A stretch of DNA of 64,000 bases from NCBI GenBank assembly GCA_003952965.2, contig CM025855.1:26889613-26953612 (forward strand). Reading direction: 5' to 3'. Position numbers and translations under genes: made by a program. The notes under the pieces are model-generated. The model searched no databases, was not told the DNA's origin, and was given only the letters and a program-made list of their open reading frames with translations. Positions 1-11,631 of the stretch are shown one piece after another (the stretch's first letter is position 1; each line of letters opens with the position of its first letter). Source of the DNA: Morella rubra. Its lineage: Eukaryota; Streptophyta; Magnoliopsida; Fagales; Myricaceae.

Positions 1-373
1 CTTCTTCTCGAGACTTCAGATTCCTGGAAACACCGCAAACCCACTCGGGTCCAATGTCACTGCAGTAAACGTGAACAACTTACCAGGCCTCAACACACTC
101 GGCATATCCTTGTATCGCATTGACTTTGCACCATATGGTTAAAATCCTCCTCACACCCACCCTCGTCCCGCTAAGATTCTAGTAGTCGTAGAAGGTACTC
201 TGTGTGCAGGCTTTGTCATATCCAACATAGATAATCGCCTCTTCATCCTAGCAAAAGCAGTCTTTGGATCTAATCCTCTCATCAATCCCGATGTTCTGAC
301 CAAGGCATTCCAGGTGGACAAGAATGTGGTTAATTATCTGCAGAAGCAATTTTGGTCAGACAACAACAATTAA
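1..373 (+). pseudogene. Germin-like protein copy A, exon 2 remnant, cut by window start
   Basis: The frame reads the GLP exon 2 core ([25 protein letters not shown]) and ends [14 protein letters not shown] then a TAA at 371-373. Two lesions kill it. A TAA follows the PYG codons near 140, and a large in-frame block is missing between [11 protein letters not shown] and KAVFGSNP, which removes germin box 2 with its third metal-binding histidine. Copy C at 17391-17817 carries the same stop and the same deletion, so both descend from an already dead copy. Exon 1 lies outside the window. Functional GLPs are secreted cupins; this one cannot make the barrel. Confidence 0.9.
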
Positions 374-577
374 GGAAATATATGTATTTGACAGCCATAG
401 ACGATTCAAATATATTAAAGTTTCCTATGGTTCTCATGTTGTAACGTCACCAAAAATAATTATAATGAAAGGGTTATTTACATATGTCCTCTTGTTAATT
501 AACAACTGTTATAAATCTTTTAAAAGATTTTCTTGGACGTGGGGGTTTTTTTTTTTTCAACTTGTGGAGTTGTGGGT
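374..577 (+). repeat. 3' flank of copy A, shared with copy C
   Basis: This stretch after the stop matches the DNA after copy C (17818-18040) nearly base for base, including the T-run and the CTTGTGG segment. It also matches the inverted flank of copy G (23600-23925). It belongs to the duplicated module, not to a separate gene. The match breaks at 578, where the LTR-like element was inserted, and resumes at 3994. Confidence 0.85.
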
Positions 578-1575
578 TGTCACGCCCCGTGGAATGTACA
601 CAAGCGGAGATTACTGCATGAATAAATCCTATAAAGGCCTGATAACTTGCTTTGAAAAAGTTTAGAGGAAACGTTTTAGTGAAAAGAGATAAGTATAATA
701 AGGAAGGAAAATGAATAGGTTCAGGGATTTAACAAATAGATCACACTGTATTAAGGACGGATAATAAAATAACTTAGTTAATTAAATAGGTGGACTTATA
801 AAAATATTTTAAAAATAGTCTAGTAATGAGGTAAAAGTTAAGGGTAGCTTGTGGCTTAAGGAAGAAACAGAATAATAGAAAATCTCAAAAAATATAGATA
901 CAAAATTTTTTCCACTAGTACATTTATAAAGAACAAAATCCTTTACGAGGATACAACAGTAAGGAAAAGTAAAAACAAAAGTGGAAGCTGTCTATAGCTT
1001 TCCGTCCTACAATGACAGACTACAATAGAATGTACAATAACCAAACCCAACAGTGACTACAACTAATATCTAGTCGACCCTCGACTCAGTGTCGGAGGTT
1101 AGGTCAATAATTTCATTTTTCCCGATATCCTCTACCGGTGGCGCTGGTGGAGAGGGACGTCATACAAAAGAGTTGGGTCAAAATCAACTGGTTTGAAATC
1201 CTTAACTAAGAAAACTGGGATGGTTGGAGGCTCCTTAAGGTATCAATGGGGCTCGTACCCCACGTAAATCTTGAATGACTCAGTGACATACGTCCAGATC
1301 ATCATCACTAAAATGTGTGGGTCAATATCCAAAAGCTCTTTGCTCATAAAGATTAACATCTGTTATCCCCAGGGTCCACAGCCATAGCGGTACATATAAG
1401 AAAATTAAACAAATAAAGGGGTGAGTCCTACTGACTCAGTAAGGGGGGAAAAGGGAACATGTTATGAACAATTATCGTCGCATGTAAACAATAAGAATTA
1501 AACATTGATAATCATAAATAGGATAACAATGTATGATCGATGCAATGCAAAGATGATGCATCTGTTTCCCGGTCA

Positions 1576-1627
1576 TTTTGCTTTCTTTCTTTCTTTTTTC
1601 TTTCCTTTCTTTCTTTCTTTCTTCTAT
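1576..1627. repeat. CTTT-rich microsatellite
   Basis: A pyrimidine run made of CTTT and TTTC units lies inside the LTR-like element. Short reading frames across it are low-complexity Phe/Leu/Ser and are not taken as genes. Confidence 0.85.
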
Positions 1628-2192
1628 CTTTGTCATCATGTCTTCTAGTCATCATTGTATCCTCAGTCAATTTCAACCCCAGAGTCCTCGTCTCCCCCTC
1701 TGGGATTCATGCCCCGTCACCAGGGGTTTTGCGACCCTTTTCCAACCCCGACCACCCCTTCAATATGTCCCAATAGTTTCAACCGAGTAAAATGTCATAT
1801 ATTTGATTTCCCACACCCATGATATGACTCATGATATGATGATGCAACATGTGTCATATGCCTCACTGATAATCAAGTAAACAAGAATTTCAATGGATTT
1901 CATATGCCAACTGTCATATAAAATAAAGCAACCTAAATTCACAGTAACTTTCTTAATCCATAAGTGGTCGGGTTTAATCTTTAATAAAAAGACCTAATTT
2001 TTCATTTTATGGGGTTCATGTGTTAGACTTGGTCAACCTAACACTTAAGTCCTCATAACTGAAACGATAGAAATACCACATGCTGTAATAGGCAAGTCCA
2101 ACAACTTATATGGATGGGTTATTTTATTTCTAAACCTATTAAGGACCGGTTATTCAAGAAAAACCTCATGGATTTAGGGCCTTTGACTATAT

Positions 2193-2545
2193 CCAAAAGA
2201 AAAAGTCTCCAGGGCATATAAATGAAAAGTCTTCCCGAGCATAAAAAAAAAATCTTCCCGGGCATAGATAGAAACAAAAGCTTTCCGGCCATGTAAACAA
2301 AATATAAGTCTTCCTCGGGCATGTAAAAACAAAACCTTCCCCGGGCATTCAAAACAAAATCTTCCCCGGACATTCAAAACAAAACCTTCCCCGGGCAAGT
2401 AAGAACAAAAGCTTTCCCCGGCATTCAAAAAAATCTTCCCTGGGCATGTAAAAACAAAAGCTTTCCCGGGCATAAATACAAACAAAATCTTTCCTGAGCC
2501 TATCTAAAACAGTCTTCCCCGGGCATTCATAAAAACCCCTTGTTC
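2193..2545. repeat. Tandem array 1, about 25-30 bp units with CCCGGGCAT core
   Basis: About a dozen imperfect units of the form CTTCCCCGGGCAT followed by an A-rich spacer of 10-15 bases. Because units vary in length, minus-strand frames give repetitive peptides (PGK-F-F) that look like proteins but are artefacts of the array. It lies within the LTR-like element. Confidence 0.85.
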
Positions 2546-3354
2546 TCAAAAGTCAAATCTGGCCCCAGGTGGTCCCAAAGTCTTTTGGCCCTTTTCTCTT
2601 ATAAGCTCTTCACATGTTTTGTTTGGTTTAAATCCAACGCAGAAACAAAAATGGGTTACTTGTCTTTTCCCATCTCATGATAAAAGTCACGTTTTAAGCA
2701 CGAACCGAACAACCCCAATACCCTTATTTAAGACAAACTCTATACTCTTACCTCAGCTTGTTGATGTACGGCATTCTTGAAAGATTAAGACACCTAAACA
2801 TAGCAAGACACCATGTTAGGAAAAGAAAAGATAAAAGCTGAGGGGAAGAAAAGTGTAGGCCAAAATACCTCACTTTTTCCCAACTTCCTTGTAATCTCCT
2901 CCCTTTTCTTTGGTCTTTTCCTCCGGTCACCAGATGTTTCACGTCACTTTCCCTCTCTTTCTCTCTAAGTCAACTGATGTTTCTCTCTTACTGTCATTAT
3001 CAATTTTAGCCGAATAAATTTTTGCTGACAATATAAACCGAACATAACTCCCTGGTGAATTCCCCCTAGCCACTCTACACACTCTAAGCTAGAAGTCTAG
3101 GTAATTATTGTAAAGCAGGTCAAACCCAATCATAAGCAACCACCTATTCGCACCCATATCTCATGTATCACTTAACAAGTAGAACATTAAATTATACGCC
3201 AAAGACAAATCCCCATCTAAGTGTTTAGATAAGATATGCTAAGAGTGCATTTAATGCTCACGACATGGTTAAGACACGTAGAAAATGATAACATGAAAAG
3301 TAAACTCGGGCTACAGGGCTCTGTCATCCCGTGACAAAAAATAAGCCCAGGGCA

Positions 3355-3795
3355 GCCGACTCTCCAATATCCCCGGGCCTGCACTCAAATGCCCGGCCAT
3401 GTACCACTCAGCCCGGGCATTTCCAATCCAATAAGTCCGGGCATTTAAATCCAATAACCTAGGGCATTTTCAATCCAATAACCCCGGACATTTCAATCCA
3501 ATAACCCTGGGCATTTATAACTCAATAACCTTGGGCATTTCAATTCAATAACCCCGGGCATTTATAACTCAATAACCCCGGGCATTTCAATTCAATAACC
3601 CGGGCATTTATAACTCAATAACCCTGGGCACTTCAATCCAATAACCCAGGGCATTTATAACTCAATAACCCCGAGCATTACAATCCAATAACTCCGGGCA
3701 TTTCAATTCAATAACCCTGGGCATTACAACTCAATAACCTCGGGAATCACAACTCAAGTACCTCGACCTCAAAACTCAAGTACCCCGGGACTTAT
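3355..3795. repeat. Tandem array 2, about 22-24 bp units with CCCGGGCATTT core
   Basis: Close to twenty imperfect units resembling CAATAACCCCGGGCATTT plus AATC or ATAACT spacers. The core is the same as in array 1, but unit length and spacer differ, which suggests independent expansion of one ancestral word within the same element. Confidence 0.85.
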
Positions 3796-3993
3796 TATTA
3801 TTTTTCCCGATCACTTAAACACCTGCCCTGTCAGACCACTTCTTTTTCTCGGGCACTCAAACACCTGCCCTGCCACACCCTAGTAAAAACAAACACAAGG
3901 AAAAATATATTTTACATGAGCACATAAAACTATATTAAACAAGTAGATTAAATAAGAGATGGGTGTTAAACAAGGGAGGGGTGTTATATGGGT

Positions 3994-4822
3994 TTACCTC
4001 AATTTTTTTTTATCACTACATGGATTTACATTTAGTGTTTTAATTTTTTTTTAATATTAGTTTTGTTTTTGTTATTTCTCAAATTTTTAGTAAATTTGTT
4101 TTGGAAGGGCATTTTGGCACTTTCCGTTTGGTTTAATGGCCAAATCAAATGAAGACAATGAATGATTATTTTTTTTTCATAAATTGTGGGGGCCAAATTA
4201 GACAAATTAAAACATTAGGGACATATTAAATATTTGGTGTACATGATGTTTCTCAAAATGAGGAGGGCATTCCAAAACACTTGAAATATCAATGTATTGT
4301 AAAAGTTTTTCAAAAGTAAGTAATATTATATATATAATATTTTGAGATTGGGCATTTATGAAAAGTATCTCACATGGGAAATCCCACATTGTGAGAATGC
4401 ATTTATTAGTAGAGAACTTTCACATGTATTTGTTATAGTGCAATATATGAGACTATGGTGCACCACACGCATGCGTGGCGTGGGCGCTAGGGCACTTTTG
4501 TGACTCAATTGGCACTAGGGGTGAGAATCTGAGCCATACATTTACTAGTGAATCCTTAGAATCCAGGCTCCTTCTTCGATTTGTTTTTATTTTTCATTTA
4601 TACTCTTGTTGTTTAGCGGTAACGTGGCTTGATAGTCAATAGGAGTTACTTTCTTTATTAGGAGCAAATTCAGCAGAACAATTCATTTACTTCTTACATA
4701 CCCCTTTTAGTCTTATAGATACCTCTTTTGGTATCGAGTTATAACACAACCCGAAACAGAGAAAAAATAATTAGAAAAGACAACATATCAAGTGCTTTGC
4801 AGGCATGGTAGTTGTGAGTTTT
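3994..4822. repeat. Remainder of the copy A flank, up to the LINE tail
   Basis: From 3994 to about 4420 this resumes the C flank (18040-18440). From about 4596 to 4822 it is the inverted match of the F flank at 23196-23420 (for example the words CAAAGCACTTGATATG and GATACCAAAAGAGGTA). It is therefore the middle of the A-B tail-to-tail module. No coding potential is seen. Confidence 0.8.
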
Positions 4823-4877
4823 TGCTTTTTTTTTTTTTTCTAAACAAACATACATTAAAATAACTAAAGAAATAATG

Positions 4878-7800
4878 TCAAGGAGGGGGAGGGGGATCGG
4901 CAGAGGAAAGAACAATAGGGGGAATACAAAGAGAGGGGATATTGCCCTCCAAATTCTCCAAAAGAGCCCATTTGGCCAGATTGTGGGCTAATAAATTAGC
5001 ACGACGCCGAACATGAGAAACTTTCCACCCTACATGGGCATCAAGCAGGAACAAGATATCCCGAATAGTGGGAACAATAGACCAATCAGGGGTAAAATGC
5101 GGGAGACTAAGAGCTTGACAAACTTGTGAATTATCCCCTTCAAATTCGATCAAAGAATCGCTGAGAAAACAAGCCTCCTGAACAGCAAAAAGAGCTGCTC
5201 TGGCCTCTCCCACAAGAGGAGTACCGGGAGGAATTCTCTTTTTCTAAGCAAAGAGTACCAAGCCCTTGTGATCACGACAAACGGCAGCAAGCATCGAGCA
5301 ATTATTCAGGATAGCGGCATCAAAATTAATCTTCAAACCAGTACCCAAAGGAGGGGACCACCGAGGGGAACTAACAGGAACAGCAGCAAGCCAAGCCTTA
5401 GAATGCTCCACATACAACCTGTGAATACGCCTAATAATGGTTCCAATGTCATCCCGTTTGCCATCATGCAACAATTGGTTCCGAGAAAACCAGATAACGT
5501 CCATCAAAATAGCCCCATAACGGATGATAAGATTAGATTGATCAGCAGGAAGAGAAAGGGATGAAACCGGATTAAAAAGGGCAGCAATCCACTCCCTGAT
5601 ATTCCAACCGCTAATCAAATTTGTTTGGAGACCCCAAGGAGATTCCCTCCAAGCTAAGACAGCCTGAGGACAATAGAAAAACATATGCGCAAGGGACTCC
5701 TCCTCAAGTTCACAAAAAACACAAGGCAAATCAGCATCCCCCAAATCAAGAGTACGACTCAAAGCAACTCTACAGGGCAGTATATCCCAAGCCACTTTCC
5801 AAATAAAGAGTTTAAGCCTATCTTGTAGCTTTAACATCCAAAGATTAGACCATAAGTCCAACGGGAACCAAGGGGAAACCGGAACAGAGTTAACTCCAAA
5901 GAAAGAGTAGGCAGATTTCAAAGAAAACTTACCCTTGGGGTCCGGAAGCCAGATGAGCCTATCAGGGCTAATCGGGACCGAAAGGTGGATGTCAAGAATA
6001 CGATTAGCGTCTTCATGGCAGAAGGTCTGCCTCACCTTTGCCTCATTCCAAAAACGAGTACCAGGAATAAAAAATTCCTCCACCTTAGTCTGTTCATTAA
6101 TGCTAACAGAGGCATTCCTTGGAGAGGGAATAAACTGGTCAGCTTGCGGGACCCAGGGGTCCACCCAGACGCACACATCAGCTCTGGACGAAATTTGAAA
6201 GCAACAGCCCTGCCTGAAGAAAGAACAGACCTTAAGAATGCCCTGCCAGGCCCACGAAGGAGAGCTGACAGGAATAGAGTCCCAGTGAAAGTGAGAATTA
6301 AGATATTTGGCTTTGAGAGCCACAATCCATGGCTTGCTAGAATCTGAATGAACAGACCAAGCAAGCTTAAGGACTAAGGCCCGATTGACAGACCACATTT
6401 GCCTTATACCGAGACCACCTGCATATTTGGGAAGACAAATAGAGCTCCAAGACTTGGGGTCCAATTATAATGTGTACCATCCTTAAAGCCCCACCAAAAA
6501 CGCATAAACAAGGAGTCCAATTGCATACACAGAGACTTAGGGAGCAAATAATGGGATTTAGTAAAGGTAGGAAGAGCAGAAGCCACGGCTTTAATTAGCA
6601 CCGTCCTACCCGCTTGCGAAAGAAGTTTCGCTTTCCAGCCCTCCATACGAACTTTCACCTTGTCAATCAAATCAGAGAAGACCTGCCTCTTATTACGGCC
6701 AATCAAAATGGGCACACCCAAATGTTTCCCTGGGTTGTCCGTATGCCTCAAATGCAAAATATCACAGATTTTCTATTTAGCAGCAGACCGAGTGTTCCTG
6801 CTGAAAGTAACCGTAGATTTACAAACATTTAACTGCTGCCCAGACCAACCAGCGTACTTAGTAAGGCACTGCATCACAACATGAGCCTCACTAGAAGTAG
6901 CTCGGGTAAAGAGAAGAAGGTCGTCAACGAAGAGTAAATGAGTGATAGGAGGAGCAGAGCGAGCTATGCAAATGCCATGAATTGAATGATCAGCTTCAGC
7001 ACGCATCCAAATACGAGAAAAAACTTCAGAACCAATAATGAAGAGAAAGGGGGCCATAGGATCGCCTTGCCGTAACCCCCGGGTAGGTTTGATAAGGCCT
7101 AAAGGCGTACCATTAAGCAAAATTGAACAAGAGGCCGAGGAGAGGCATTGCTCAATCCAACCTACAAAGTGGGGAGCAAAACCGAAACACTTCATCGCCA
7201 CAAGGATCAACTTCCATTCCATACGGTCATACGCTTTTTCGATATCAGCACGAATAGCCATAATCTTCCTTCCTGAATTTCTTTTCTTCAAAACATGAAA
7301 AATTTCATGGGCAAGGATGGAATTTTCATGTATGGTCTTACCAGGAACAAAGGCCGCTTGAAGCGGAGAGATAAGTTTGTCAATGATCATCCGGGTTCTA
7401 TTAGCCAAGATCTTAGAAATAAGCTTGGACACCACGTTACAAAGGCTAACGGGACGATACTGTGAAATTTGAGAGGGAGCTGCCTCTTTCGGGAGAAGAA
7501 CAACACGACAATGATTTATCTCTCGGGACATAAAACCAGAAACAAAGAAGTGCTGAACCATAAGAACCACATCACGCCCAACAATATGCCAAAACTTCTT
7601 GTAGAAAATAGCGGTCATCCCATCCGGCCCCGGAGCTTTGAAAGAACCCAGAGAGAGTAAAGTAGAATGAATCTGATTAGCAGAAGGAATAGCACAAAGG
7701 GCCTCATTCTCCAAAGTCGTCACTACCAGGGTTACCAAACCCTCCAAATCATGAGGGACCACGGGCTGAAAAGATTGATACATCTTGGAATAATAATCTG

Positions 7801-8980
7801 TTATATAGCTGCCCACCTCTTCTCGAGAAGAAATCCAAGTACCTTCTTCAGTCTTCAAAAACTCAATAGAATTATGCCGGCGATGAATAATAGTAGACGT
7901 ATGGAAGTACTTAGTGTTAAGATCTTTGGTAGATAACCAAAGTTCCCGGGACTTCATCCACCACAAATCCTCCTCTTTACGTAACTCCTCATTAAGAGCC
8001 ACAATAATCTGCTTCTCCACTCTACAGTTGTCACGAGAAATATGTTGGCTTTGGACCCAAACAAGAGACTGTCGCAACTGAGCAATATTAGCTTGAATGC
8101 ATCCAAAATGAGCTTTATTCCATTCTCGAAGACCATGCTTAGTACTCTTTGTGCGACGACAAAGTCAGTATGCAGGAGAACCCGCAGAAGCAACATTCCA
8201 ACAATTCCGAACCACATCCTCACAACCCGGATCTTTCAGCCAAAAAACTTCAAAACAAAACAGTTTTTTCAGCGGAGGAGCCCCACCAGCTGTATCCAAC
8301 AGTAAAGGGGAATGATCAGAGGCAGCACGACCTAGATGGGTAATAATGGCCCGAGGGAAAAGGGTACGCCATTGACAATTACCAAGACCCCAATCAAGTC
8401 TCTCTCTAATAAGAGCTAACCCATCACGATTATTCGACCACGTAAAAGGAGAACCACTGAACCCCAGATCAATAAGACCATGGTCATTGATAAGATTCTG
8501 AAGAGGGTTCGAAGAAGAAGAAGCAAACGAAAGACCACCTTGCTTTCCCAAGTCAGCAAGCAAACAATTAAAATCACCCATGCATAGCCATGGGCCACCA
8601 AAGGAATTAGCTAAAACATCAAGACTACGCCAAAAGGAATCATGCAAATGCCATCTAGTGGGGCCATAAACACAAGAAATTAGCCATGGGGTATTGGGAG
8701 GGTCCGAATACACCAACAGACTAATAGAGCTCGGGGTGGAAGAAATGAACTCAACATCAACCCTTGGTTTCCAAGCAAAAACCATGCCACCTTGGTGACC
8801 ATCGGGAGGAAAATCAATGAAATTATAAAAACCAGCCCGCTGCAAAGGAATACTAACATTCAAAATCTTAGTTTCAGACAACCACAAGAAATCAATAGAA
8901 AATTTTCGAACCAACGACCGGAGTTCACGAACTGCCGCCACCCGGCCTATTCCGCAGCAGTTCCAATAGAGGCCTCTCAT
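4878..8980 (-). pseudogene. LINE ORF2: endonuclease, reverse transcriptase, zf-RVT, RNase H
   Basis: ORF2 nicks target DNA and copies the element RNA. In order there is the AP-type endonuclease (LYWNCCGIG start, CMGDFNCLL near 8590, ASDHSPLLLD near 8310), then the reverse transcriptase with QAAFVPGKTIHENSIL, KAYDRMEW, GLRQGDP and the active-site box FVDD (LLFVDDLLLF near 6935). Next comes the zf-RVT region (LKLQDRLKLFIWKVAWDILP, then CVFC) near 5840-5680, and an RNase H-like tail (INFDAAIL, IEFEGDNSQV, RRANLLAHNLAKWAL). Lesions are an in-frame stop near 8166, another near 6774, a frame change near 6450 and a stop near 5245. FVDD in place of the usual FADD is odd but is also met in decayed copies. 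Confidence 0.9.
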
Positions 8981-10278
8981 TGATCCATTGGGGGTGGCAT
9001 AGGGCCCATCGCCATACCTGATTTGGATGATAGGGAACATACCTCTTCAGTCAACTCTTCCGAATCAGCAACGGCCAACTCGAACTTCCGAGGGGACTGC
9101 CTCTTCCTCAAGGCAATCTCGGTGCGACGCGCCTTAAACGCAGCAAGGGTAATATGTTCTTTGAGCTCAGTAGTATCCACTTCTAGGGAAAGTACATCCG
9201 AACTATGCCAAGATAACGCAGACAGATCTGGGGCAATAGCTCTCTTACGAGCAGATTCTTCAAACAGGGGAAGAGCCACTTTTTGCTTAGTCGAACAGTA
9301 CTGGGGAACTATAACAGGCGATGCAGGAAAGGCCAAAACACGAGTCGGATCAGCACCAACTGAGGGAGGGCCAGGATATGGGCTTAAAAACCCAAAAGCA
9401 AGCTTACTAGCAACATGTAGGGGGCCTTCAGAAGTCACTTGTTTGCCTTTATCTAGACCCATGATTAAAGAAGGCCCAGAGCCTTTACTTACAACATGAG
9501 GCCGCCCCTCATCCACAAGGAGAACACCAGCATCCTGAACGGGCTAGCAAGGTGAAGGCCCAAGAAATGTGCAGGGTAAAGCAGGTGCAAGTAAGGAGAG
9601 ATGGGAGGCTTGCAAGCCCAAACAAGAATCCAAACAGCTAGAATACTTTTTTCGTGCAGGGGGTAGAATCCAATGCACCCAAGGAGGTGGGTGACGAAAC
9701 AAAAAGACAATCCCGAAGCTTCAAGGCTGGACTTACCTCTTTGGGAGCTGCAATCTTCACAAGAAAAGGCAAGGCCTTAGACTTCGGCGAGTCCAAGGAA
9801 TTACCAATCATTGAAATAGAAAAAGGAGAAGTGGTCCCCTCCAACAAGCCAGACAAGCAAGGAACTGGAAGAACAGAGGCAGGCTCCCCACCAGCCCCTT
9901 GTGTCTCCAACACCGGCGGCTCCGACGAACTACTGCCCCCAGCAAATGAAGACTTTGAAGACGGGGAAAGAACAGGACTACCAATGCCTGTCACAACAGC
10001 ACGACGGGGGGATTGGGAGACCCGAACAATGGGAGCACGACGAAGGCTAATAGACTCAGGCAGTTTACCGACATGAGACTCAGCCAAACGACACGAGTTT
10101 TGGGTGTGCCCTATCCTTCCACACACGTAACAAAAGTCAGCCAACTTCTCATATTTGAACTACACCCACACAGAGGAAAGACCTCTGCGAAGAATCGGAA
10201 AACCAGTAACAAGGGGTTTTAACAAATCCTGTTCCACCCGAAGACGTAAATAACTATGTTTAAGGGCATCCAAGTACT
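8977..10278 (-). pseudogene. LINE ORF1 (zinc-knuckle RNA-binding protein), partial
   Basis: Plant LINE ORF1 encodes an RNA-binding protein that forms the ribonucleoprotein with ORF2. Here the visible part starts inside the conserved region (YLRLRVEQDLLKPLVTGF). It has an in-frame TAG just before YEKLADFCYVCGRIGH, then a CCHC zinc knuckle CYVCGRIGHTQNSC at about 10132-10091 (C-X2-C-X4-H-X4-C). A low-complexity Ser/Pro-rich C-terminal half follows, broken near 9638. It ends PPPMDQ with TGA at 8979-8977. That TGA overlaps the ATG of ORF2 (8980-8978) in an ATGA. Confidence 0.85.
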
Positions 10279-10635
10279 CGTTGGTTGGCGGATCACATTT
10301 CCACACCTTTTAAATGTGTTGATCATAAACATGTGTTTCGCTTAGGCAAGTGTAAATGGCTGAGAGGGTTAACAAAGCAAAAAGATGGCACTTTTGTAAC
10401 TAAATAAAGATAACCAACTGATGTGGACTCTTTGCAACTTGAGAAGAGAAGGAATAAAGGGCATATAAATTAATGATTGAAAAGATAATTAATTTTAATG
10501 GTAATATACATATAGTTGCTCTACCAGCTCGGTACATGGGCAACCGTTTTATTTAATTACGGCTATTGCTAGAAGTTACAGGAAAGGAAACATGGCTGCC
10601 TTTGGATGTGGCTGCAGCTACATGTATATATGTTC

Positions 10636-11536
10636 TTAATTGCGGTTGTCTGAGCAGAATTGCTTCTGGAGATAGTTAACCACATTCTTGTCCACTTGGA
10701 ATGCCTTGGTCAGAACATCGGGATTGATGGGAGGATTAGATCCAAAGACTGCGTTTGCTATGGTGATCACCCCAGGATTTTGGCTGCTGAGACCGGCAAA
10801 GGCAACTGCATTGGTCTTTCCCACATTGAACTGAAAGTGAATGAGACCAATTGGGAACACAAAGACATCTCCCTTATTCAAAACTTTGGTGAAGAGTTTG
10901 TTATCTGTGTTGGATGTGACAAAGCCTACATACAAAGTACCCTCAGCGACCACTATAATCTCAGTGCCACGAGGGTGGGTATGGGGAGGATTTAGTCCGT
11001 ATGGGGCAAAGTCAATGCGAGCCAAGGATATGCCTAGTGTGTTGAGGCCTGGTAATTTGTCCACATTCACAAGAGTCACGTTGGATCCGAGTCGGTTTGC
11101 GGTGTTTCCGGGAATTTGGAGCCCCGGGAAGAAGAAATCATTGGCTGTGACAACTTTTGGATCCTTGCAAAACTTCCATTCACAAACACTGCAGGCAGAA
11201 CGAACAGTTTGTAACCATCACCAATGGGGACTATGAACACTTCATAATGTTTCCGGTAATTGGAAACATGTGATGCAGAAAACTAGAGGGCACAGTATAA
11301 AAAGAAGCCTAAAAAGAAATCATTTTAACATGTGAACTCCAAGAAAAACAATCCACATGCTGCATACGATTCCAAAAGTACATAATGAATATGGTAGTGT
11401 ACATACCAGCAGAAGTGGAACTGTTAATTGCTACACAGAAGTCTTGCAGGGGACTAGGGTCGTAGGCAGAGACCAGGGTGCAGGCCAATGCCAACAGGGC
11501 CACAGGGACAAGGTACTTGGGAGCACTTCTCATCAT
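10636..11536 (-). pseudogene. Germin-like protein copy B, two exons, one-base deletion
   Basis: Exon 1 (11536-11407) starts at paired ATGs and gives a signal peptide [20 protein letters not shown] ending VSA, then [12 protein letters not shown]. The intron is 11406-11189 (GTATGT to TGCAG). Exon 2 (11188-10636) holds germin box 1 ([10 protein letters not shown]), box 2 ([13 protein letters not shown]) and ends QFCSDNRN. At about 11177 exon 2 reads AATGGAAGTTTT where D has AATGGGAAGTTTT. The single missing G shifts the frame six codons into exon 2. Apart from that the copy is complete and nearly identical to D, so either a very young pseudogene or an assembly base error is possible. The TATA box is intact at 11624-11631. 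Confidence 0.85.
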
Positions 11537-11623
11537 ACTTGAGGTTATCTCCACCTTTGTGAATTCTTTGTATGCTTGCTTATTGAGGGGTGAGAACTTG
11601 GTAAAGTTGCATGGAAACTTGTC

Positions 11624-11631
11624 TATTTATA
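11624..11631 (-). promoter_or_regulatory. TATA box of copy B
   Basis: TATAAATA on the minus strand (CTATAAATAG in context), about 88 bp before the start codon. Identical in context to the box of copy D at 20096-20103. Confidence 0.7.

Larger units (their letters stand above)
578..3988. mobile_element. LTR-type element, possibly a large solo LTR, with 5-bp target duplication
   Basis: The element interrupts DNA that is continuous in the paralogous C flank (around 18040). It begins TGTCACGCCCC and ends GGGGTGTTATA, which are imperfect inverted ends of the kind seen on plant LTRs. It is flanked by the direct repeat TGGGT at 573-577 and 3989-3993. Its length is 3411 bp. No gag or pol domain is recognisable and no second LTR copy is seen inside, so a solo LTR or a large non-coding derivative is the best reading. 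It holds a CTTT microsatellite and two tandem arrays sharing the core CCCGGGCAT. Its insertion postdates the A/C duplication. Superfamily (Ty3-gypsy likely) is an inference from the end sequences and size only. Confidence 0.7.
4823..10278 (-). mobile_element. LINE-1-type retrotransposon, 5' truncated
   Basis: The element lies on the minus strand. Its poly-A tail is the T-run at 4826-4842. It carries ORF1 (8977-10278) and ORF2 (4878-8980). The right boundary at 10278 is where the B flank stops matching the D flank (18747 onward). ORF1 is already in mid-frame there, so the 5' end is missing, as is common after target-primed reverse transcription. Both ORFs are interrupted by a few stops and one clear frameshift. 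No target duplication is visible; compared with the F flank, about 310 bp of target DNA is absent. The second LINE at 25.8-30.5 kb is a diverged relative. Confidence 0.92.

Noticed and set aside
2174-2549. Minus-strand frames of 66-103 codons with repeated F-PGK motifs
   Set aside because: They follow the tandem array unit and carry over between frames; no start context, no domain.
2193-3795. CRISPR-like regular repeats
   Set aside because: Units are contiguous and degenerate without unique equal-length spacers, in a plant nuclear context; these are minisatellites.
8042-9499. Plus-strand frames over the first LINE (87, 158 codons and others)
   Set aside because: Shadows of ORF1 and ORF2 on the minus strand.
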